This document shows positions 10,114 to 21,906 of a stretch of DNA of 64,000 bases, piece after piece (the first letter of the stretch is position 1; each line of letters opens with the position of its first letter). Source of the DNA: Mediterraneibacter faecis JCM 15917 (lineage in GTDB: Bacteria > Bacillota > Clostridia > Lachnospirales > Lachnospiraceae). Under the pieces are notes generated by a model. The model saw nothing but the letters and a program-made list of their open reading frames with translations. It was not told where the DNA came from and ran no database searches. Location of the stretch: NCBI GenBank assembly GCA_001312505.1, contig BBDW01000007.1, positions 62,001-126,000 on the forward strand. Reading direction: 5' to 3'. The translations under genes were made by a program, and so were the position numbers.

Positions 10114-10716
10114 GGAATCAACCACCTTTTTTTCTTCTATTTTATATAAACCGTCTTTAAAAGGTCGCCCATATATAGTCTTTTTGATCTATGTATGATA
10201 TTTTTTGACAGTTTTCCTGTTTTTAGAGAAATCCGCAAAAAACCTGTCTTTATCAGACGCAGAAAAGCCCCCCCACGAGAACACATCCGGTCCTGCGCAG
10301 GGCTTTTCACTTATCATACTATTTTCCATATTTTTTATTTTCCAATGTGCCGGGCCGGAGCCTCCGTTCTTCTTTCCCACTGTTGCCAGTCATCGTTTTG
10401 CCTTTTTCATACTTTTATTTTTCTCATTCTTTCCTGATAAAATCATTATTGTTACGTCTATGAAATAACACCGTAAAAAACACTGCCAAACAGACAGTGC
10501 ACCTCATTTTATGCATCTGGCTGCCATTTTACAGGCCCTGTAGCTTTGCGTCCCAGACTTTCATCTGGTTTGCCGATTTCCTTATTATAGCTCTAATCTT
10601 ATGCAAAAAATTGATTTTATTATACTTTAACGCTCAACTATACACAAGAAAAATTTATCGTTTTAACGCCCGAAAAACAAAAAAGAACAGCCGATACATA
10701 TACCCGAACTGTTCTT
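10114..10716. other. Intergenic stretch without a gene
   Basis: About 600 bases with no convincing coding frame on either strand. It holds an inverted repeat GAAAAGCCC / GGGCTTTTC (10262-10270 and 10302-10310) around a seven-C run, the terminator at 10475-10499, and AT-rich sequence that may carry promoters for the flanking regulators. Confidence 0.5.
10475..10499 (-). terminator. Intrinsic terminator
   Basis: On the minus strand CACTGTC TGTTT GGCAGTG is followed by six T. It would end transcripts coming from the small regulator remnant at 10717-11031. Confidence 0.65.
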
Positions 10717-11031
10717 CTACTTCCGAAGTCCACGCAGCATTGACATTACTGTTTCCTGCTCATTTGTACTCAGATCGTTCCATATTCCTAGAACTTCTTT
10801 CTGTTTTTCTGTCAGATTCTCTGAATTATCTTCCTGAAAAAACTACGATAATGTCACGCCCAAAGCTGTACATATTTTTCAAGTGTGATCAGCGACGGCA
10901 GGTTTTCCTGCGCCATGATTCTTCCCAGTGACGACTGGGAAATTCCCGACAGTTGCGATAATCTGCATTTACTGATATCACGCTTTTCACATAGAGATGT
11001 TATTTTATCCGCAATATACTTCTCTATCTAC
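10717..11031 (-). pseudogene. Decayed XRE-type regulator
   Basis: The frame reads KITSLCEKRDISKCRLSQLS, then GISQSSLGRIMAQENLPSL, a clear Cro/C1 helix-turn-helix. After one missing A it continues ICTALGVTLS, then meets a TAG, and resumes FFQEDNSENLTEKQKEV to a stop after MLRGLRK. The upstream frame is also closed by a TAG before any ATG. A frameshift plus an amber codon plus no clear start suggest true decay, although the frameshift alone could be a sequence error. Confidence 0.6.
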
Positions 11032-11052
11032 AAGTAACTATTCCTCATTTCC

Positions 11053-11085
11053 GCTATTACATGTTCTTATTGCACCTGTAATAGC
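11053..11085. repeat. Inverted repeat in the AT-rich gap left of the ICE
   Basis: GCTATTACA (11053-11061) and TGTAATAGC (11077-11085) are perfect 9-base arms with a 15-base loop. It lies in the 285-base gap between the decayed regulator and the ICE terminator and could be an operator. No T-run follows. Confidence 0.4.
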
Positions 11086-11259
11086 AGAAAAATATTAGTT
11101 ATCAACTTTGCAAGTATTCATTTCCACAATAGGAAGCATACACATAAAAAAATAAAGATACTTTCCTTTCCGCAAAAGTCATTTTCGCTTATATCATTTT
11201 TATAATATCACAGCAAGTTACGTTTATCACATAAAAGTTTGAAGCATAATCATTCAAAA

Positions 11260-11300
11260 CAAAAAGCCGAAAGCCACATTGTTATCTGTGACCTCCGACT
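11260..11300 (-). terminator. Strong intrinsic terminator at the end of the ICE operon
   Basis: On the minus strand AGTCGGAGGTCACA pairs over 14 positions (four of them G-U) with TGTGGCTTTCGGCT, followed by TTTTTGTTTT. It begins 16 bases after the stop at 11316 and separates the ICE transcript from the regulator/agr region. Confidence 0.75.
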
Positions 11301-11315
11301 CCATTCTATCTTATA

Positions 11316-14059
11316 CTACACCATCCTTACACTCAAATCAGCTCCTCTCTCCGGCTCATCTTTTCCCTGTTTTTCCTGGATGATTCTCTTATTGATTTCC
11401 AAGCGTTCATGGATCGACGGTTTCTTCTCTTTTCCTGTTATTTCCTTTCTTTCAGCTTTCCCCGCATCCTTAACTGCTATATTTGCTTCACCGCCAGTTC
11501 TTGGCACAGCTTCTCTGCTCTCATTTTTCTCTGCTACCTGCTGTTCTCGTCTCTCCTTCACACCTTTTTCTTCCAGGCTGCAAAAGCTCTGCAGATACGG
11601 CAGTACATGATTCTGCATATCTGTCAGATCTTCCATATACTTCTGATACTCTTCATTGCCTTTTCCTTGCTGGTAGCTGATCCAGCTTTCATCTGTCAAT
11701 TTCATTTCATTCTGCATCTTTAACTGACTGATGATACCGCCGTTTCCGGTACCAATATCTATCTTACCTTGAAAATGATGCAGCATCTTGTCGCCCTTCT
11801 CAGCATAATATACTGTAAAAAACATCTGTGCTGTCGTTTTTGGTTCGTTAGTCTTTGGATCACGATCAGCATACCAGACTTTGTCCTGTTCTATGGTTTT
11901 GGAATCCAAATCAGATAACTTCTGGCATCTTGGATTCCCCCCCAGTTCACTTTTCTCACAATAATTCACATACACCATTGGTTGCATATCTTTTGGAAGT
12001 TCCGGTTCATAGGCTTTTAGCCTTTCAATCAATACACCTGCACGAACAGACAAGTCGCATTCTTCGTCTACAATATCTTTCAAGTAAGAAACATAGTAAT
12101 GAATATTTCCACTTCGCAAATCCAGCATTACTTCCTGTACCGTATTTTCTCCCGGCTCCACATTATCCCGATACTCATATGGATCAAACGCTTCTGCAAT
12201 CTCATCCAGTGCCTCTACTAACTGTTCTGTGGTCATCTTCTCTGGATACATTGCTTCTCGAACATCCCGCATCGGAACGTACTTATAGTCAGGTAATGCT
12301 TCATGAATTTTCTCAATTCCTTCCCGTACCAATGCAAGTTCCCCCATAAAACCGAACATCATCCATCAGATTTCCAAACACAGTATTTCCTTTTACAATT
12401 GCAAATTCAGCTTCATCATAGTAACTGTCTTCCGGATCATGATAAATAATTCCCATCGAGCATCCCAGATACGCTGTTTTTGGATTCTCCCTATATTTTT
12501 CATAGACTGCAGCAATCTGATTAGCATCGGTACTTTTTTCATACGCTCCCATATCATGGAACTCATCGCATTCTGCCGCAAAGTATTCCAGATATGGTTC
12601 TTTCTTCGGTGGCATATTGTTAAGGACGTTATCAATCATGTTATAATTTGCTTCTTCCAGTTCCTCCACCTTTGCCAAAGGCTTATATTCGCCCTGGCTT
12701 TTCTGAATCTCTGCCATTACAACCTCATCCATTTCTTCTACTTTCTCCATCAACCGATCATAATCTCCACGGATGCGTTCTCCATTCCAGCCTTCGTCTT
12801 CCAGAAGTTCCTCTGCCGCTTCTTCAATAGAAATTTCATCATTCTCATAAACGCCACCATCTATCAAGCGGAAATCTTCATCGTAAAAGGAATAATCATA
12901 TCCTTCTTCTGTTCCCTGAATAGCAAAATACCGTTCTCCTACCTCATATGCCAGTTCATTAAGAACCTGTTCTTCCAGATTCAGGAAAGAATCCATCTGT
13001 TCAAAACTGATACTGTCTACAAAATGGGCAGTTACCTTTTCCCCCGTCATTCAGAACTACGATATCACTGACAGACAGGGAGTGACCACGGAAGTCTTCC
13101 GGTCTGTCAATGTTGAACCTTTCAAAAATATCATCCAGTGACATATTTCCTGATAATTCACCAACATAGACCAGTTTATAATCTTCTTTTTTTATCTGCA
13201 TACCATGACTTTCAATAAAACTCATATTCATAAATGCATAGTTTTCGCCCGGTGAATCATCCCGGATCTGATAAATTCCAAATGTCCTTCTTGTTCCTAA
13301 CAACAGGTTTGCTTCTTTCAAAGACTGAATCTGTGGATATTTCTGCATTTCCCATTCCAGACTGCGGAAACGCTCCAGTTCTGTCATAGACATCTGATAA
13401 TGTTCCGGTCCTCGTTCAATTTCCATGCGTTCTGTGACATACATCGGTGATGAAAAATTAGTGATCAGATAGATATCTGCTCCGGCATCGTATAATTTCA
13501 GTGCTTCTTCCTGCTCAATGACACTCATAGGCTCCTGAAATGCTCCTAAATTTTCTTCTGCATAATCTAGGTTGTTATCCTTTATCCGTTCCCACATCTG
13601 CAATTCCATTCCAAACAAACCGTCATGTGCCTGTATCATTTCTTTACTCGCATATTCACCTTTACTGCCATCACTGCCAAGACAATAAATCTTAGAACCC
13701 ATTCTGTGATAATCCAAAGCTGCTTCTTTTCTAAGTGGCACCATATCTTCTTCCATATATCCATAGTCATGTAATTCCAGCTTACCTATGGTTGGATCTG
13801 GAAGTTCCTGAATATCCATTCTTGCGTCATCTAGCAAATCCTCTACACCTTCTTGATCTGCCTGACTCACTGCATCTGCCAGATTTCTTACCAGAATCCT
13901 AACTTTTTCTTCCTCGCCGATCAGATTCGCATATTCAAAAAGCTGTTCTTTTACATCTGTTGAAAATTCTATATCTCTACGCTCTGCCTGGGCGATACGT
14001 TCCTGCGTATATTCCTGCATTTTCTGCGTCTCTTTTCCTGTTATCATATTTCTCGCCAT
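11316..14059 (-). CDS. ICE accessory protein with YodL/DUF4316-type domains, ~914 aa
   Basis: A long acidic protein of unproven function typical of these ICEs. The region HSLSVSDIVVLNDGEKVTAH is the YodL/DUF4316 signature; repeated short blocks such as AYLGCSMGIIYHD follow. The C-terminus ends in a basic tail with KKPSIHERLEINKRIIQEK, a motif shared with other ICE proteins. ATG 14059 has AGGAGG at 14066-14071. Two five-base runs (13041-13045 and 12341-12345) break the frame; reading each as four joins DGEKVTAHF and FYGELALVRE. The seven-C run at 11937-11943 adds one Gly. Function may be host takeover or anti-restriction after transfer (inference). Confidence 0.7.
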
Positions 14060-14080
14060 ATAAGTTCCTCCTGTATTCTG

Positions 14081-14131
14081 AAAGATGGCATAACCCACAG
14101 AACATTCTTTCTGCCAGATTATGCCATCTTT
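14081..14131 (-). repeat. Long perfect inverted repeat between two ICE genes
   Basis: AAAGATGGCATAA (14081-14093) and TTATGCCATCTTT (14119-14131), 13-base perfect arms with a 25-base loop. It sits just upstream of the AGGAGG of the gene starting at 14059. No T-run follows, so an RNA processing or stability element is more likely than a terminator. Confidence 0.55.
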
Positions 14132-14140
14132 CCTGTTTAC

Positions 14141-17100
14141 TTATTCCAGACCGAAGTCCCGTTTTCTGTTATCCTTGCCAGTTTCACTTTCCCGCTGACT
14201 CTTTTCTTTATAAATCTGCAGTTTTTCATGGATAGAACCACGTGTCGGTCTTTCTTCTTTCTCATCTGATTCAGACACCTCTGCTTCTGCATCTTCCCGT
14301 TCATCCATATTGAGCAATGCATTTAATTCTGACAGTCGCTCCAGTTTCTGGTTCAACTCCTCTTCTTTTGGAAATGGCTTTCCAACCTCTTCTTTTGCAT
14401 TTGCAAGCTGTTCATATACTGTTTCCAGTCTTTGTTGTGCTTCTGAAAGCTTCTCTGGATAACTGTCCAACAGATTGTTGATACGAGTAATATTTCCAAG
14501 TGCATCTGCTCCAAGATGAACTTTCGAGACAGACTCATGTTTGACAGATAGAATAAATTCTTTACTCCATCCATCAAACTGAATCCTCATATTGAATCCC
14601 TGATAGTTTCCGATATCCATCGCAGCATCTACAGCTTTAATATCTTTACATACCGCCAGAAGTGCTGCTCCTGCCTCTTTCTTTTCTGTGAACTCTTTGC
14701 CACCAATCTCCATAGTAAACTGCTCTGGATCTGTGATTTTATGCTCTGAGTAATGAGCGATGTCTGCCTTGTAGCTGTCAATGATTTCTGTCAGTTTTGC
14801 AATCTGTTGTGGAAAATTTCTTGCAATATCATCTTCCAGGCGGTACTGGTTATTCATGTGGTTGGCTTTTAAAAGTTTTAATTTTGCCACATCAACATCC
14901 AATGCCATCTTCTCTTTTACTGCTGGATTTCCGGTTGCAAGAGCTTTGACCTCTGCATAGGAAAGTGCCGCTTCGTCCACATCTTCACAGCTTCGCACAG
15001 GTGCTTTGCTGGTCATAATCTGAGAAATGAATTTCTGCTTATTCTCGATCAGCTGCCACATGTAGCTGTCGAATGTGGATTCTGTTACATATCGGAAGAT
15101 ATGAACCTTTTTATTATGATTTCCCTGGCGGATAATACGCCCTTCCCTCTGTTCCAAGTCAGATGGTTTCCAGCCAATATCCAGATGGTGCAACGCAATC
15201 AGACGATCCTGCACGTTGGTCCCGGCACCCATCTTTGCTGTCGAACCAATCAAAAAACGAACCTGCCCGGATTTCACTTTTCCAAACAACTCCGTCTTCT
15301 TTGCTTCTGTATTTGCATCATGAATGAATGCAATCTCTTTTTCCGGTACACCTTTTTCCATCAGTTTCTGCTTCAAGTCGTCATAAACATTGAAACTGCC
15401 ATCACCTTTCGGTGTGCTCAAGTCACAAAAAATCAGCTGTGCCGATTTCTGTGCTGCTGTGTCTTTCCAGATCTCATAGCTTTTCTCTGCACAGACTGAT
15501 ATTTTGCTTTCTGGATTATCTGGCAATAATTCGTTCACCAAACGCTGATCCAATGCTAATTTTCTTCCATCATTGGTGATTTTCAGCATATTATCAACCG
15601 AAGCATCTACCCCCCCTCCGTTTCTGACAACTTCTGCACGTTCCCCCCCCAGACTTTCTACGATTTCTTTCTGCTGTTCAGTTGGTTTCAGCACCACTGT
15701 TTCATATTCTGCTTCCGGCACAGGAAGTTTTAACTGATCGGAAGTCTTGATATCTGCAATCTCCTTAAACATATTCATCAGTTCCGGAATATTATAAAAT
15801 CTTGCAAATCTTGATTTTGCACGGTAGCCTGTTCCTTCCGGTGCAAGCTCAATGCTCGTGACTACCTCGCCAAAGGTGGAGGCCCAGGAATCAAACAGTC
15901 CAAGTCCCATATTTTGTAATTTGCTGTTCTGCAGATACCGCTGCATAACATATAATTCCGTCATACTATTGCTGATCGGTGTGCCCGTAGCAAAGGTAAT
16001 GCCTTTTCCTCCGGTAATCTCATCCAGATACTGACATTTATTGAACATATCTGCGGATTTCTGTGCTTCGTTCTGTGCAATCCCGGCTACGTTTCTCATT
16101 TTTGTATAAAGAAACGCATTTTTATAGCTGTGTGCTTCATCTACATACAAGTGATCCACTCCCAGTTCTTCAAAAGTAACTACCTGATCTTTTTTCTCTT
16201 TCTGATTCAGTTTCTCCAGCCTTGTCTGCAGTGTTTTTCTTGTCTTTTCAATCTGTTTGACGGTATAACGTCCACCATCCTGTTCATATCTTGCACTCTG
16301 GATTGCCATTTCCAGATCATCAATCTGCCTCTGAAGCATGGCTTCTTGTTTCTCATCAGAGATTGGAATACGCTCAAACTGAGAATGACCGATAATAATG
16401 GCATCATAGTTTCCCATAGCGATCCTGGCACAGAACTTTTTCCGGTTTGCCGGTTCAAAATCTTTTTTGGTTGCTACCAGAATGTTCGCCCCTGGATATA
16501 GCTGTAGGAACTCAGCTCCCCACTGCTCTGTCAGATGGTTCGGAACTACAAAAAGATTTTTCTGAGATAATCCCAGACGTTTGCTCTCCATTGCCGCCGC
16601 TACCATTTCGTAGGTCTTCCCAGCACCTACCACATGAGCAAGAAGCACATTATCACCATATAGCTGATGTGCGACTGCATTTTTCTGATGCGGTCGAAGT
16701 TCTATTTCCGGATTCATTCCTGGGAAAGTCAGATGACTTCCATCGTATTCACGGGGGGGACGGATACTATTAAAACGTTCATTGTACACGCTTACCAGTC
16801 TTTCTCTCCTCTGCTGATCCTTAAAAATCCAATCTTGGAATGCAGCCTTCAAAGCATCCTGCTTTTGTGATGCCAATATAGTTTCTTTTTTATTCAAAAC
16901 TCGCACTTCATCCCCCCCATTGTCATTTACGACTTTATCATAGATTCTAACATCTTTTAGATTCAAGGTATCTTCCAGAATCCGGTAGGCATTTGCTCTC
17001 TCCGTTCCATACGTTGCATAGGCAAACGCATTTCTTGGACTGTCGGCGTTCTTTCCTGTAATCCTCCACTCACCATTTACCTCAGAGAATTTTACCTGTA

Positions 17101-20100
17101 TTTCCTTCTGCGCAAGATACCTCGGCGTATGAAGCAGTTCCACCATAAACTCCTGATAATCCGAAGGTTCAATCCAGGTGGCTCCAATACGCACTTCAAT
17201 CTCCGATGCTTCCAGATCTCTCGGCTGAACTGCCTCCAATGCACGGACATTCGGTGTGAATTCTGGATGATTCTCTGCAAAAGTTCTCGCTGTATTTAAT
17301 TTATCCCTAACATTTCCGGACAGATATTCATCTCCACTTTCCCACTGGTCTGTCAGTGGATTTTTGAAGATAACTCCAACCAGCTCTTCTGTGATTTTCT
17401 CTTCGGTCTTTCCGGTCAACTGTGCCATATATGGGAGATCTACTTTAGCCTTTTCATTTAGGGACAGAGCAAGTGCTTCTGTGGCTGTCTCCACACTTGT
17501 CACAGCGACCGCCTTTTTAATGGTTCGTTTGGTAAACATGTCCGCTTTCCGCTTCAATGTTCCATCTTCATTCAAGTCTTCCAGGGAACACAGCAGACAA
17601 TAAGAAGAGTCATCAGAAAATGCACGTTTGTTAGCATTACTTCCAATAACTCCATACTTTGCTGTGTAGGTATCATACACCTGATTCAGTTTTTTCTGCT
17701 GTTTCTGGATTTCTTCGTCTGTGACAAATTCTTGCATCTGCATGGAGATCAGCTCACGAACAGTATCACGGATTACAACCATGCCTTTCACACGTTCTGC
17801 AGTGGCGGCTGGCATTTTCACCTGATTCATCAAAGAATTGACACGGTAATATACCTGATCATCTACACCGTATAGCTGTAATTTCGGACATTTGGATCTG
17901 CCGGAATACTCTCTGGCATCTCATCCAGTTCTGTCTCCACATCTACTGCCGGTACCATGCTTCCCTTGATGTGTTTTACAGCTTCTTGTAACTGTAATTC
18001 CAGAACAGCTCCTTCCATTGGAGCACAGGTTGTTTCCATACCATACGGACCGGACACTTCTTTCATCTCACCAAGAATCATTCCCGGATGCTGAACAAAA
18101 TACTTGTTAATGGTAATCCCATTTGCATCACTCTCCAAATTCACCCAGTCTGGCATCTCTTTTGTGAAACTCTCACGCTTCTGGAAAAACAAAATATCAG
18201 CACTGACTTCTGTTCCTGCATTTGCCTTAAAAGCTGTGTTCGGCAGTCGGATTGCCCCCAGCAAGTCTGCACGCTCTGCCAAATATTTCCGGACTTCCGG
18301 TGATGCCTTGTCCATGGTTCCCTTTGTTGTGATCAACGCAGCCACTCCACCTGGACGTAACTGATCTATCGTTTTGGCAAGAAAATAATCATGAATCATG
18401 AAATTATAGCGGTCATACTGACGGTCATTGACCTTATATGCACCGAATGGCACATTTCCGATTGCCACGTCAAAGAAATCATTTGGATAATCCGTCTTCT
18501 CAAAGCCTTTGATCTGGATATTGGCATCTGGATAGAGAAGTTTAGCAATTCTACCACTGATGCTGTCCAGTTCCACTCCATAGAGTTTGGACTGGTTTAG
18601 ATTCTCCGGAAGCTTTCCAAAGAAGTTCCCGACTCCCATAGATGGCTCCAGGATATTTCCCTTTGTAAATCCCAGATTCTCCAACACCTGATACATACTT
18701 TCAATCACAATCGGCTGTGTAAAATGAGCATTTAATGTGGAAGCTCTGGATGCAGCATATTCTTCCGGTGTAAGGACGGTCTTTAATTCCAGATATTCTG
18801 TCTCCCATGCAGATTTTGTCTCATCAAATGCATCTGCAAGACCTCCCCCAGCCGACGTACCTGGATAAGATTTCCTGTTCCTCTGGTGTCGCATTGCGGT
18901 TCTCATCCTCACATTTTTTTAACAGCTGAATAGCCATAATATTGGCTCGGAATTTCTCCTTCGGTGTTCCCTGTCCAAGTTCATCATCTGTGATATGGAA
19001 GTTCGTTGCTGGAATCAGTTCTGCTATTCCGTTAATCTCTTCCAATGATTCTTTTTCTTCCGATACCTCAACTTCTCCCGACAGTTCTTTTTCTTTTTTA
19101 TCATAATCTGTCCAGACACGTTGAGAAATCGCAGTAAAATAGGAAGACTCTTCCTCCATGATTTCTTCCCTGATTTCCCGTAATTTATCTAAGGTATCCG
19201 CATTTACTGTTTTGTTGTGATAATGATAATAAAGTACTTCTTGTCCGAGTTTTACATCCAGACGTTCCAATTCTTGTGTTGACATTCGATCCCAAATATC
19301 ATCTTTTTCCGTATGAATCGTGAAACCTTCTCCATCATCATGATATTCTAATGTGTATTGAAGTCGATTTTCTTCTCCCTTAACTTTGCAATCAAAATCA
19401 TAGATTTTTGTTCTGGTACCGGACATATATTCTGAATCAACTAATCGCAAATCAGTTATATCTTCTGCTGTCAAAGTATCCTGCTCCAGCTGTTCTCCTA
19501 ACATCTGCTGTGCTTCTTCCAGGTCTGCCAGTCTTTGTGCTTCCTGACGCTCTTCGTACTTTTCCATTTCTTCCGGTGACAAATAATCATCTGTGCGGAT
19601 TAACTGGCGAACACGTTCTGCAACCTTATTCCACTTTAATAAAACTTCTACCTCTGGACTGCCAATCTTCCCTTTAGCAAGCTTTAATCCTTTTGCATCG
19701 TGGGATGCATCAGAAGCATCTGCTCCTGGTATTCCGGGTGCAGAACCACCTGTTCCATATTCATTTTTCAAGAACTCAGCTGCATCTTTCATATCATGGT
19801 GTTCCATGAAATACTCATAAATTCGATTCCGTCCTCCAACAGTAATACCGCCTCTTCTTAACACTGCATCAATTTCATCCTGTGTGATAAAGGATAGAGC
19901 CGGTCGCTCTACTTTAAACTGTTGATCCACCCAGGAACGCTCCCTCTGGAGATCTTTATAACGTTGGAAATATTCAGGATTATGCTGTATTTCCCAGCGA
20001 TGATAATCTTCTGGATTCTTTTCCATATCTTCCTGAAGCCATTCAAAACGATAGGCTGTCGCAGCTGCTTCCTCCGGATCTGTCCAAGCCGCCCCCCCCA

Positions 20101-21838
20101 CTACGTCCTGCCAATCAGAATAAGACAACTGCTCTTCTCTGTTTCTGCTCGTATCACGGAAATGGAGTGCCAGAAGATCTGTCATTTCTTTCTGTTCCTG
20201 CTCGATAGCATTATTGGAGATAAGATTATCAACGTAATTTCCCTCCTCATACATATCTCGGATTCTGTCAGCGGATTCTTCCCACGTAACGATACGGTCA
20301 AAGTTTCTTCTTGCAGAATCACCTCTCCGGATACGGATACCATCGTTGTCGTACCAGATACTGATTTTCTGACCATCTATGGTAAATCCTTTTCCTCCAG
20401 TTCTATATTCATCTTTCAGGAAGCTTTGCATTTCTTCATTGTCCAGACCCTCAATCAATCTTGCAGTAATGTGAAACAGCGTATTTTTCTGTCCGCTTCC
20501 TGTTCGGAGAATATCGTCTACCACTTCATCAGAAATAAGAAAAGCGGCTGGCTGTTCTAATGCAGCTGCCGCTTTCCTTATTTCCCCCTAACTGTTCCTC
20601 TTCTGTTGGGAACAGGCTTAACTGTAAATAATCTCCTGAATCACCAGTTCCTCTGCCTGTGCTTTGATCTGGTTCATGTGTCTGGTCCACGCCATTGTGT
20701 CTGCCATCTTGTCCGGTGCCGGATCTTTCTCCAGAAGTTCGTTCATCAGGTTGTCTACTCTCTGTCTTGCCTGACTGTCGATCTCCATCAGATGACTGTC
20801 CAGACGGTTCTGCAGTGTCAGAATGTTGAACCTGGCTACCTTGTGATTTCTCAGATACTCTTTCCGCATCATTCCGTACTTGCCGATGGTTCCTCTCGTC
20901 TCTTCCAGGCTGATATCTGGAATCTGATACTCTCCGTTCTGGCTGTAACTGATCTCTCTCATAGTCTGTTTCCTCCTTTTTTCTTCTCTATCTTCTGTGT
21001 TATCTGTATTACTTTCACGAATTAACGTGTTAAATTCATTATAAGCTACTTCTTTTTCTTTTGCAACCGTTTTCAGGTCATTTTCCAGATCATTCAGAAC
21101 ATATCGTCCGATCTGCATCAGAACTGGTCTGCTGATCTCGTTGACTGCACTTCCCAGATGTCCTAATACTTTTAGCTGATTGAAGTCCGTAATATGCCGA
21201 AAATCCTCTGCATCCAGATATTCCTGTACATCCAGCCCACACCGGTTTAGTAATACATACCAGACACTATTGGTCATCAGTTCCCGAAATTCGACTTCCT
21301 GATTCTGTTCGTCCAGTTCTTCCAAAAATGTCCCTGTTACGTCCAGTCTCAGTTCTTCCAATGCATCTGGAAGCCATTCCTGCATACTCTCCTTCGCTGC
21401 CTGATGCAGACTTTCAGCAAGTCCTCCTTCTGTATCTTCCAGTGATAACTGTTCCTGCAGATAATCTGCAACCAGCTGTTCTCCTTTCACCGGAAGATTC
21501 CATAACTGAGGATCTTTTCCCAGATTCCGCACTTTATAAGTGTCCTGCACATCAAATACATACCGAAGTTTTGTTTTCGATCCGGAAGTATTGTCAATCA
21601 AGGCAATCCCCTTGGATCCCTTTTTGATCCAGCGGTACATCTTCTGATTCCAGATTTCCATGGATGCTACGGCAGTTGCTTCCGGTCGCTGTGCATAAAT
21701 TAAAAGCTGTTCTGGAAAAGTGTATTTGTACAGTCTGGATGCAGTGTTTAGGAACCGCATCCATTCCTGCGGACTGGCAGCTACATCTTTTGCCACCTCT
21801 TCCGTTAGCTGTTCCATTGCATATAATTTATTTGCCAT
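14141..21838 (-). CDS. Giant LtrC-like N6-methylase/SNF2-type helicase protein, ~2,560 aa
   Basis: Three main parts. The N-terminal region ([28 protein letters not shown]) resembles the ArdC/LtrC DNA-binding domain. Around residues 1,000-1,200 is a methylase-like domain with YVGWGGLADAF, the SAM motif [10 protein letters not shown] and NVPFG in place of the usual NPPY/NPPF. From about 1,730 comes a helicase: Walker [14 protein letters not shown] box [28 protein letters not shown] and [11 protein letters not shown]. The tail ends [15 protein letters not shown]. Four small indels split it (missing T near 20627, five-base runs 20583-20587 and 18845-18849, missing G near 17861). The FPTEEEQ and VGWGGL motifs are restored when they are corrected, so I call one gene. 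Confidence 0.8.
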
Positions 21839-21862
21839 GTGCTACTCCTTTTCATAAAATCA

Positions 21863-21883
21863 GGGACTGCTTGGCACAGTCCC
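21863..21883 (-). terminator. Hairpin between DUF5688-like gene and giant helicase gene
   Basis: GGGACTG / CAGTCCC with a 7-base loop, followed on the minus strand by a short T-rich stretch. It may be a weak terminator or attenuator upstream of the giant gene. Confidence 0.5.
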
Positions 21884-21906
21884 CTTAATATCATCGTTGT
21901 TTCTCT

